Source: JAJOKK01 sp965370555
Lineage (GTDB): Bacteria; Bipolaricaulota; Bipolaricaulia; UBA7950; UBA9294
Direction of reading: 5' to 3'
DNA length: 5,438 nucleotides
NCBI GenBank assembly: GCA_965370555.1
Contig: CBDUVB010000078.1
Span: forward strand, 1-5,438
Shown here: positions 1-5,395 of the stretch, in pieces
How positions within the stretch are numbered: position 1 is the first letter of the stretch
Layout of the letters: each line of letters starts with the position of its first letter
Notes under the pieces: model-generated
Told to the model about the DNA's origin: nothing
What the model saw: only the letters and a program-made list of their open reading frames with translations
Databases searched by the model: none
Translations under genes and position numbers: made by a program

Positions 1-195
1 GTCCCGGCGGTCTTCCTGCTCGGTTTCTGGTTCGTCCTCCAGGTGATCAGCGGGGCAGGCTCGCTGGGGAGCGCGAACGGGGTCGCCTGGTTCGCTCACA
101 TCGGGGGGTTCGTCGCAGGTGGACTCCTTGTCTTCGTCTTCAAACGACGCGGGGTCCCGGTCACCCTTCTGCGCGCGTTCCACCGGAGGGGATAG
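1..195 (+). CDS. Rhomboid-family intramembrane serine protease, C-terminal fragment
   Basis: Frame 1 is open from the first base to a TAG at 193-195 and gives the last 64 residues of a membrane protein. Two hydrophobic segments are visible, about fragment residues 2-17 and 28-47. The first carries the F-W-F-V-L-Q pattern of a late rhomboid helix. The second contains A-W-F-A-H-I-G-G-F, which matches the helix bearing the catalytic histidine (His33 of the fragment, codon 97-99) followed by the G-G-F-x-x-G helix-packing glycines. A short basic tail (K-R-R ... H-R-R-G) follows and probably lies in the cytoplasm. In this family the histidine pairs with a serine in a G-x-S-G motif on an earlier helix to cleave membrane-spanning substrates; that serine lies outside the window, so activity cannot be confirmed. 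The substrate is unknown. The gene is truncated by the window edge, not broken. Confidence 0.85.
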   Translation, partial: VPAVFLLGFWFVLQVISGAGSLGSANGVAWFAHIGGFVAGGLLVFVFKRRGVPVTLLRAFHRRG

Positions 196-249
196 GAGGG
201 CTGACCGACAAGCGCTGTCGTAGCGAAATGGGAAAAGAGGCGTAAGCGC

Positions 250-278
250 TTCACATCCGCGTTGGAAACTGGTATGAT
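250..278 (+). promoter_or_regulatory. Sigma70-type promoter with extended -10 for the beta-helix gene
   Basis: A -35 TTCACA (250-255, 5 of 6 to consensus) and a -10 TATGAT (273-278, 5 of 6) are separated by exactly 17 bp. A TG one base before the -10 (270-271) makes it an extended -10. Transcription should begin near 285-286, giving a leader of about 37 nt before the ATG at 323. This is the best promoter in the window. The 8-bp palindrome AAGCGCTT (244-251) touches the -35. Confidence 0.7.
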
Positions 279-306
279 AGAACGTACGGTTTTAGACTGA
301 CTGAAT

Positions 307-317
307 AAAGGGGTGAT
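307..317 (+). promoter_or_regulatory. Strong ribosome binding site of the beta-helix gene
   Basis: AAAGGGGTGAT lies 5 bases before the ATG at 323. It differs from the full anti-Shine-Dalgarno complement AAAGGAGGTGAT by about one lost base, so it is unusually extensive. It fixes the start at 323 and suggests efficient translation. Confidence 0.75.
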
Positions 318-322
318 GAGTA

Positions 323-1138
323 ATGCGTAGAGGTGCGTTTTTGACGGGTATCGTCGTCATGTTTCTATTGATCGGGGTCATCGTAGTCGCTGTGAACGGG
401 GACACGATCGAACGAGATCCCATCGTCATTACGAGTAACTACGAGTTTACAACCGAAAATGGCGTGGTAGGTGGTTCGGGGACGCTCGACGACCCATACA
501 TCATCGCGGGGTGGAAGATCGATGCTGGCTATAGCGACTATGGAATCCGCGTCCATCGGACGGATCGGGCGTTCATCATCCGAAACGTCACGATCAGCGG
601 GGCCACCAAGGCCGCCATCTCCCTGAGCTATGTGAGGAACGCTCAGATTGAGACCTGCGATCTCACCGGAAACTGGATCGGGATTACGCTGAGTTTCTCC
701 TCGCTGACCCGCATCAGCCGGTGCCGGATCGCGAGTAACACCGACGGAATCCACTTTTACTTCTCGCACGATAACTGGATCCTACAGAATATGATCGAGA
801 AGAACGATACCGCTATCTGGCTCGACGCCTCGAACGAGAACGAGATTATCGGGAACACCCTTGCCGAGAACTACATGGGAATCTACCTCGACTTGGGGTC
901 GGAGGGGAACCTTGTCTACCGTAATACCTTCCTCGATAACATCCACAACGCGCACAGCGTGGATGTAAATCGGTGGGATGAGGCCGGCGAGGGGAACTAC
1001 TGGGCCGGTTACTGCGTTGTTGACGCTGACGAAAACGGTATTTGGGACTTTCCTTACGTTGTCCGGAGCGACGGCGATCAGGATAACTTCCCTCTTGTCA
1101 ACCGTCCGAAGCTGGAGAGTGGTCTGAAGCGCAAGTAG
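323..1138 (+). CDS. Secreted or anchored NosD-like right-handed beta-helix protein
   Basis: 271 residues. A basic start (M-R-R) and a hydrophobic stretch at about residues 5-24 form a signal peptide or membrane anchor; V-N-G/D at 24-27 is a possible cleavage site. Next comes the G-S-G-T-L-D-D-P-Y-I-I motif (51-61), which commonly opens NosD/CASH-domain proteins. Five beta-helix rungs follow, with an [GA]-I-x-[LF] step at residues 98, 120, 142, 164 and 186, an exact 22-residue period, plus asparagine-rich turns. The C-terminal part (G-N-Y-W ... D-A-D-E-N-G-I-W-D-F-P-Y ... D-N-F-P-L) is the usual NosD-family cap, with an aspartate-rich stretch that could bind Ca2+ (inference). True NosD helps copper loading of nitrous-oxide reductase, but no nos genes are nearby, so that role is not supported. 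A cell-surface or periplasmic polysaccharide-binding or structural role is more likely. It has its own promoter. Confidence 0.85.
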   Translation: MRRGAFLTGIVVMFLLIGVIVVAVNGDTIERDPIVITSNYEFTTENGVVGGSGTLDDPYIIAGWKIDAGYSDYGIRVHRTDRAFIIRNVTISGATKAAISLSYVRNAQIETCDLTGNWIGITLSFSSLTRISRCRIASNTDGIHFYFSHDNWILQNMIEKNDTAIWLDASNENEIIGNTLAENYMGIYLDLGSEGNLVYRNTFLDNIHNAHSVDVNRWDEAGEGNYWAGYCVVDADENGIWDFPYVVRSDGDQDNFPLVNRPKLESGLKRK

Positions 1139-1156
1139 ATCTGCAAGAAGATTGTA

Positions 1157-1197
1157 GGAGCGGTCCGCCCCTTTACGCGGGCCGCTCCATTTCTCTT
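1157..1197 (+). terminator. GC-rich hairpin with a broken T-tract, terminator or attenuator
   Basis: A 12-bp stem (1157-1168 with 1177-1188, including one G-U pair) encloses an 8-nt loop and is followed by ATTTCTCTT (1189-1197). It lies 18 bp after the stop of the beta-helix gene. The stem is strong but the T-run is interrupted by C, so termination may be partial. No promoter is evident between it and the next gene. Confidence 0.7.
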
Positions 1198-1225
1198 CGA
1201 TCCAGGGAGAGAGGAAGGGGATGCG

Positions 1226-2275
1226 ATGGTCGCCGAGAAGTTCTCACAGCACGTGAAAGGAGAGATCCCTTACCCATTGATGCACGTTCTCATAGAGAAC
1301 ATGCGAACCGGGCAACGGGTCTCGCAGTGTTTCCTCGTTCGTTTGAAGGCTCAACGGGCAACCCGTGCTGGTGACCCCTACCTAGAGATTATCCTTGCCG
1401 ATCGCTCGGGGACGCTCCCTGCGCGTGCGTGGGCAGAGGCGACGCAGCGGTATGCGTCTGAGTTCGATGAAGGGGATTTTGTCTACGTTGAGGGGCGGGC
1501 CGAGACGTATCGAAACACGCTTCAGATCATCGTGGAGTCGATCCGCCGCCTGGAGACGTACGAACACGATGCTGGGAAGCTCCCGGGGTTCGATCGCAGC
1601 CTCCTCGTGCCGACGAGCGAACGCCCGATCGATGAGATGTGGGGCGAGCTCCAGGATCTGGTTACCAGCATCGAGCCAGCTTCCCTCCAGCGGCTGACCC
1701 GCACGATCCTCGCCGACTACGAGACGGAGTTCAAGGAGTTTCCAGCGGCGGTTCAGTATCACCACGCCTACGTCGGCGGCCTCCTGGAGCACACCCTGGA
1801 GGTGGCGAGTGGGGTCTCCTGCTTTGCCACTGGCCAGCCCGGCCTCAGGCTCGACCACGGCCTGGTCACTGCGGGAGCGCTCCTGCACGACATCGGAAAG
1901 ATCGAGGAGTTCAAGAACCCCATCGCCCCATCCTACAGTTTCGACGGACAGTTGATAGGTCACCTCTTACTCGGGCGCGACATGCTTCGTTCAGGGGCGA
2001 GGAAGATTTCCTGGGAGGACGAGCACCTCCTGCGACTACTGGAGCACATCATCGTCTCCCATCATGGGGAACTCGAGTTCGGGGCGGCGATCCTCCCCAA
2101 GACGGCCGAGGCTATCGCGGTCTACTACTTCGATAACCTGTCGGCCAAGCTGAACATGGTGCGAATGCACATCTCCAAGGACGGCGAGCCAGGGGAGTTC
2201 ACCGATTGGCACAAGCTCCTCGGGCGAAAGTTCTTCAAGGGGACGGTAAGCGACGCGGCAGGGGAAAATTCTTAA
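1226..2275 (+). CDS. yhaM: YhaM-like 3'-5' exoribonuclease (OB-fold plus HD domain)
   Basis: 349 residues. An OB-fold nucleic-acid-binding domain spans about 30-110 (Q-C-F-L-V near the start, then L-x-D-R-S-G-T-L-P-A-R-A-W and V-Y-V-E-G). A linker leads to an HD phosphohydrolase domain at about 175-315. Likely metal ligands are His189 (L-L-E-H-T-L), His221-Asp222 (L-L-H-D-I-G-K), His246, His274 or the His279-His280 pair (S-H-H-G), and Asp303 (Y-F-D-N-L). The H-H-A-Y-V-G-G-L-L-E-H run is typical of YhaM. In Bacillus, YhaM is a cytoplasmic Mn2+-dependent 3'-5' exoribonuclease that trims RNA ends. This protein is about 35 residues longer than B. subtilis YhaM, partly from an N-terminal extension of about 19 residues. 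The ATG at 1226 is chosen because GAGGAAGGGG (1211-1220) precedes it; the ATG at 1280 has no good site. It may depend on read-through from the upstream gene. Confidence 0.85.
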   Translation: MVAEKFSQHVKGEIPYPLMHVLIENMRTGQRVSQCFLVRLKAQRATRAGDPYLEIILADRSGTLPARAWAEATQRYASEFDEGDFVYVEGRAETYRNTLQIIVESIRRLETYEHDAGKLPGFDRSLLVPTSERPIDEMWGELQDLVTSIEPASLQRLTRTILADYETEFKEFPAAVQYHHAYVGGLLEHTLEVASGVSCFATGQPGLRLDHGLVTAGALLHDIGKIEEFKNPIAPSYSFDGQLIGHLLLGRDMLRSGARKISWEDEHLLRLLEHIIVSHHGELEFGAAILPKTAEAIAVYYFDNLSAKLNMVRMHISKDGEPGEFTDWHKLLGRKFFKGTVSDAAGENS

Positions 2276-2344
2276 AGTTGGTTCCTTATCGTTTCGAGTG
2301 GGCAGCTGAAGACACAGTACGTAACAGAGTACCTCTCGCGAAGC

Positions 2345-2365
2345 AGTGATGCGTGACGAGTGATG
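2345..2365. repeat. Three-copy heptamer array (AGTGATG type)
   Basis: AGTGATG, CGTGACG and AGTGATG lie end to end at 2345-2351, 2352-2358 and 2359-2365. Copies 1 and 3 are identical and copy 2 differs at two bases. A related AGTGAAT occurs at 2376-2382, out of register. Confidence 0.6.
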
Positions 2366-2394
2366 AGATGGAGCGAGTGAATCTTGTGCTTTAA

Positions 2395-2422
2395 GCTGAT
2401 TGCTGAAGGCTGATTGCTGAGA
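2395..2422. repeat. Four-copy heptamer array (GCTGAnn)
   Basis: GCTGATT, GCTGAAG, GCTGATT and GCTGAGA lie end to end (2395-2401, 2402-2408, 2409-2415, 2416-2422). Seen another way, the 12-mer GCTGATTGCTGA is perfectly repeated at 2395-2406 and 2409-2420. The period is the same 7 bp as in the neighbouring array, although the unit sequence differs. Confidence 0.75.
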
Positions 2423-2515
2423 TCGCGTCTTGAGTGAGTGCAACGAACGGGCGAGAGAACGGCATTCCATCATTTGCGGTCAGGAGTTCTCTATCCACTC
2501 CAAACAACGGAGTTC

Positions 2516-3517
2516 CTAAAGTTGTTCTGTGGAATCTTGCAGCCCGGGGATCACCATATTCAGCGCTGTCTCCGCGATATTGAAGGCGTAGTCACGGATA
2601 CGGAGAAGACTGTCGAAGATGGTCCCTAACGGTTGCGTGTTCTCCTTTCCCTTGGCGAGGCGGACTCGCTCTTCCCACTCTGGGGTGTGGTCACGCGCGC
2701 TCAAAACCCGATCCGCCATAGCCAGATCGGCGTTCAAGAACGCCTGCACGCTCTCTTCGACCGCGGTACGCGCTGCGAGGGCTAGGGCGTTGATCTCAGC
2801 GATCGCCGAGGGGGAGAGCGGCGTAGTGAGAGACGGGACCGTGCGCGAGACCTTGCCTGCGTGATCCCCGATCCGTTCGAGAATCTTAGCGACACCGTGG
2901 TACTCGTGGAAGAGGATGCGACTCATCCCGATCTCCTTTTCGAGCAAGAGGTCGCGCAACAGCAGACCTAGCTCGCGCGACATGACACGCGTCAGTCGGT
3001 CGGCCTCGGCATCGCGCTCGATAACGTCCTTTGCGAGGTCGGTGTCCCCATTGATGAACGCGCTTACTGCATCGCAGAGCATCTCCTGCGTGATGGCAAA
3101 GATCCGCTTGAGGGTCGTCGCGGCGGCGAAATCACGCATCCGCACCAAGCAGTGGAGGACGATCCTATCCTTAGCCTCGTCCATGATCTCAAGTCCCACG
3201 AGCGACTGGGCAGCCTGACGCACCGCGCGACGCTGCGTGGGGGTGATCCGCGCCCCGTTCACATCGATCACATCGAACCCGGTGATGTAGCAGGAGATGA
3301 TCGCCCGCTCGATCCACAGGGGATCCTTATCCTCAAGGGCGAGGGAGACTCTATTCTCCCCCGCAAGCGTCGGGGGCACGAGGAGGAGACTCCCGGTCGC
3401 GTTCTCCTCGAGGGAGATCTCCGCACCGCGCCCGACTTTCATCCGGGTTGCCCATTGCTTGGGAAGGGTAACGAAGTACGTTCCCCCTCCGGTCAGTTGA
3501 ACCTTTCGTTTATTCAT
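2516..3517 (-). CDS. PhoU-like regulator with N-terminal SpoVT/AbrB domain
   Basis: 333 residues. Residues 4-48 (R-K-V-Q-L-T-G-G-G-T-Y-F-V-T-L-P-K-Q-W, then V-G-R-G-A-E-I-S-L and G-S-L-L-L-V-P) form an AbrB/SpoVT swapped-hairpin DNA-binding domain. The rest is mainly helical with PhoU signatures: E-R-D-A-E-A-D-R-L at 167-175, E-R-I-G-D-H-A-G-K-V at 214-223, and R-I-R-D-Y-A-F-N-I-A-E at 306-316. These acidic motifs bind metal clusters in PhoU proteins. Classical PhoU is a cytoplasmic regulator of phosphate uptake through PstSCAB and PhoR and has no DNA-binding domain; the AbrB-PhoU form is familiar in archaea. A transcription factor sensing phosphate or a related signal is inferred. No pst or phoR gene is in the window, so the target is unknown. 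It is transcribed divergently from aspS. The start ATG (3515-3517) is the first residue of the AbrB fold. Confidence 0.82.
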   Translation of the reverse strand: MNKRKVQLTGGGTYFVTLPKQWATRMKVGRGAEISLEENATGSLLLVPPTLAGENRVSLALEDKDPLWIERAIISCYITGFDVIDVNGARITPTQRRAVRQAAQSLVGLEIMDEAKDRIVLHCLVRMRDFAAATTLKRIFAITQEMLCDAVSAFINGDTDLAKDVIERDAEADRLTRVMSRELGLLLRDLLLEKEIGMSRILFHEYHGVAKILERIGDHAGKVSRTVPSLTTPLSPSAIAEINALALAARTAVEESVQAFLNADLAMADRVLSARDHTPEWEERVRLAKGKENTQPLGTIFDSLLRIRDYAFNIAETALNMVIPGLQDSTEQL

Positions 3518-3532
3518 AGCACCATCCGTTTC

Positions 3533-3561
3533 AGTATAGACGAAGGGGGAAGTTTATACAA
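3533..3561 (-). promoter_or_regulatory. Candidate promoter of the PhoU-like gene, very short leader
   Basis: On the - strand a -10 TATACT (3538-3533, 5 of 6) follows a weaker -35 TTGTAT (3561-3556, 3 of 6) by 17 bp. Transcription would start near 3526, leaving only about 9 nt before the ATG. The leader reads roughly GATGGTGCT, with a poor Shine-Dalgarno match placed very close to the start. Confidence 0.4.
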
Positions 3562-3579
3562 AAAGGCCGCGGAGGCGCG

Positions 3580-3607
3580 TTGCGTCCCCTGCACAGCTCC
3601 CTATAAT
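3580..3607 (+). promoter_or_regulatory. Promoter of aspS
   Basis: A perfect -10 TATAAT (3602-3607) lies 16 bp after a -35-like TTGCGT (3580-3585, 3 of 6). The predicted start near 3614 gives a leader of about 33 nt. I see no T-box or other long leader structure; the space is too short for one. Confidence 0.6.
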
Positions 3608-3633
3608 TTAGCGGCAGCACAGACTATCAGACC

Positions 3634-3646
3634 GGAGGAACGTTCC
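3634..3646 (+). promoter_or_regulatory. aspS ribosome binding site overlapping a 10-bp palindrome
   Basis: GGAGGAA (3634-3640) lies 6 bases before the ATG at 3647 and decides the start. It merges into the perfect palindrome GGAACGTTCC (3637-3646), which ends directly at the start codon. Confidence 0.7.
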
Positions 3647-5395
3647 ATGACCCGAACCGATTACTGTACACGCCTTTCAGCCAAGGATCTTGACCGCAGG
3701 GTGACCCTCTGCGGCTGGGTGAAACGCCGTCGCGACCTGGGCGCGCTCACGTTCGTCGATCTGCGCGACAGCTCGGGCGTGATCCAACTCCTCTTTCCCG
3801 GGGAGGATTCAAACCTCGCCGAGGCGCACACCCTGAACCGAGAGGACGTGATCACGGTGATCGGCACGATCGCTCCTCGCAGCACGGGGAACATTAATCC
3901 GGAGATGGTGACAGGCGAGATCGAGGTTCAGGTGGAACACTTGGAAATCCTCAATCGCTCGCTCACCCCTCCGTTCCTCACCGAGGGGGACGGATCGGAC
4001 ACGACCGAGGATACTCGTCTGCGGTACCGCTACGTCGACCTGCGGCGAGAGAGGATGCAGCGGAACCTGATCTTGCGCCACCGTGTCCTCCACGGGACCC
4101 GCAACTACTTCTCCGACCAGAGGTTCATCGAGATCGAGACTCCGTTTCTCACCAAGTCGACCCCGGAGGGCGCGCGCGATTTCCTCGTACCGAGTCGCTT
4201 CTCACCCGGATCGTTCTATGCCCTCCCCCAGTCGCCGCAACTCTTCAAGCAGCTGTTTATGATCGGGGGGATCGACCGCTACTTCCAGATCGTCAAGTGC
4301 TTCCGCGACGAGAACCTTCGCGCCGATAGGCAACCCGAGTTCACCCAGCTCGACCTGGAGGTCTCCTTCCCACGGGGGAAAGAAGAGATACTGGACCTCG
4401 TAGAGGGGATGTTGAGAACGGTCTTCAGTGAGGTCTTCTCGATTGCTCTCCCTAAGCCATTCCCGCGACTGTCCCACGCGGAGGCGCTTGCACGCTACGG
4501 ATCCGATAAGCCGGACCTACGCTTCGGAATGGAGATCCACGACCTATCTCACCTCGTTAGAGAGAGTGATTTCCGCGTCTTCACCGAGGCGATCGAACGT
4601 GGGGGGAGGGTCGCTGGGATCGTCGCCTCTGGGTGCGCAGGCTACTCACGGTCGCGGATCGACCGTCTGCAAGAGGTCGTACGTAATGCCGGAGCCAAGG
4701 GCCTCTCCTTCATCAAGATTGGGGACGAGATCGTCTCCCCTCTCTCCAAGTTCCTCGCTCCACCGACGCTGGAGGCTATCGTGCAGGCTTTCCACGCAAA
4801 GGAAGGGGATCTCATCCTCATCCTCGCTGGGGAGGGGATCGATGGAGCGTTGGGATCGCTCAGGGTGGCCGTCGCGCGCGAGGAGGGGCTGATGCAGGAG
4901 GGATGGAATTTCCTGTGGGTGACGGACTTCCCTCTCTTCGGGCTTGATGAAGAAGGGAATATCACGAGCGAGCATCACCCGTTCACCTCCCCACGTGAGG
5001 ATGAACTGGATCGTATCGAGACGTCGCCGCTCGATATCCTGTCGGACGCGTACGATCTTGTACTGAACGGGGTCGAACTCGGGAGCGGGAGCATAAGAAT
5101 CCATTCGCGAGCGCTTCAGGAGAGGATCTTCCGTGTCATCGGGATCTCCGAGGAAGAGGCGGACGCACGGTTCGGGTTCTTCCTCAAGGCGCTCGAGTAC
5201 GGGGCCCCCCCGCACGGTGGATTTGCCCTCGGCATCGATCGATTGGTGATGATGATGGCGCATGAGGAATCATTGCGTGACGTGATCGCATTCCCCAAGA
5301 CCACGACCGGACTCTGCCCGTTGACCGAGGCGCCGATGCCGGTCGATAGCGTCCAGCTGGAGGACCTGGGGATACGCCTGCGTGAGGGCGCGTGA
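3647..5395 (+). CDS. aspS: Aspartyl-tRNA synthetase, bacterial type
   Basis: 582 residues, close to the usual bacterial length of about 590. This cytoplasmic class II enzyme charges tRNA-Asp with aspartate using ATP. The N-terminal OB-fold anticodon-binding domain is at about 1-105 (L-C-G-W-V-K-R-R-R-D-L-G). Motif 1 surrounds Pro166 (E-T-P-F-L-T-K), followed by the flipping-loop stretch S-T-P-E-G-A-R-D-F and the aspartate-site run Q-S-P-Q-L-F-K-Q (195-202). Motif 2 is F-R-D-E-N-L-R-A-D-R-Q-P-E-F (219-232), and motif 3 is G-I-D-R-L (529-533, Arg532). Residues of about 290-415 form the bacterial GAD insertion. The ATG at 3647 is chosen because it has GGAGG upstream and matches the family start; the frame stays open upstream to 3152 only because it lies antisense to the PhoU-like gene. 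Leu31 and Gly81 give a mixed signal on tRNA-Asp versus tRNA-Asn specificity. The stop overlaps a probable next gene. Confidence 0.97.
   Translation: MTRTDYCTRLSAKDLDRRVTLCGWVKRRRDLGALTFVDLRDSSGVIQLLFPGEDSNLAEAHTLNREDVITVIGTIAPRSTGNINPEMVTGEIEVQVEHLEILNRSLTPPFLTEGDGSDTTEDTRLRYRYVDLRRERMQRNLILRHRVLHGTRNYFSDQRFIEIETPFLTKSTPEGARDFLVPSRFSPGSFYALPQSPQLFKQLFMIGGIDRYFQIVKCFRDENLRADRQPEFTQLDLEVSFPRGKEEILDLVEGMLRTVFSEVFSIALPKPFPRLSHAEALARYGSDKPDLRFGMEIHDLSHLVRESDFRVFTEAIERGGRVAGIVASGCAGYSRSRIDRLQEVVRNAGAKGLSFIKIGDEIVSPLSKFLAPPTLEAIVQAFHAKEGDLILILAGEGIDGALGSLRVAVAREEGLMQEGWNFLWVTDFPLFGLDEEGNITSEHHPFTSPREDELDRIETSPLDILSDAYDLVLNGVELGSGSIRIHSRALQERIFRVIGISEEEADARFGFFLKALEYGAPPHGGFALGIDRLVMMMAHEESLRDVIAFPKTTTGLCPLTEAPMPVDSVQLEDLGIRLREGA

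Larger units (their letters stand above)
2276..2515. other. Gap between convergent genes, no gene seen
   Basis: This 240-bp stretch separates two genes that point toward each other. I see no supportable coding region, tRNA, or GC-stem-plus-T-run terminator. It holds two short arrays with a 7-bp period (2345-2365 and 2395-2422) and weak inverted repeats (2454-2460 with 2486-2492, and 2497-2501 with 2509-2513). The lack of a clear terminator means the two transcripts may overlap. Confidence 0.6.

Noticed and set aside
228..245. Five-codon leader-peptide-like frame (ATG to TAA) before the beta-helix gene
   Set aside because: It lies upstream of the predicted transcription start and has no Shine-Dalgarno site.
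365..769. 134-codon open frame on the - strand inside the beta-helix gene
   Set aside because: Antisense shadow; the + strand has the promoter, ribosome binding site and family motifs.
323..1138. Functional nosD in a nitrous-oxide reductase cluster
   Set aside because: Only the general beta-helix/CASH fold is supported; no nos genes are adjacent and the protein is shorter than typical NosD.
1382..1963. 193-codon open frame on the - strand inside the ribonuclease gene
   Set aside because: Antisense shadow of a well-supported conserved protein, with no ribosome binding site or domain seen.
2345..2422. Possible CRISPR array
   Set aside because: The repeats are only 7 bp, directly adjacent, and have no spacers.
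2036..2473. 145-codon open frame on the - strand across the convergent gap
   Set aside because: Half lies antisense to the ribonuclease gene and the rest translates the heptamer repeats into low-complexity sequence.
3152..3646. Upstream 165-codon extension of the aspS frame, which would make a 747-residue protein
   Set aside because: It is antisense to the PhoU-like gene, contains no recognisable domain, crosses the aspS promoter, and AspRS homologues start at 3647 with a good ribosome binding site.
3518..3646. T-box riboswitch upstream of a tRNA synthetase gene
   Set aside because: The predicted leader is only about 33 nt, with no specifier stem, T-box sequence or terminator.
4646..5263. 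205-codon open frame on the - strand inside aspS
   Set aside because: It lies fully antisense to conserved aspS codons and shows no domain; long shadow frames are expected at high GC.
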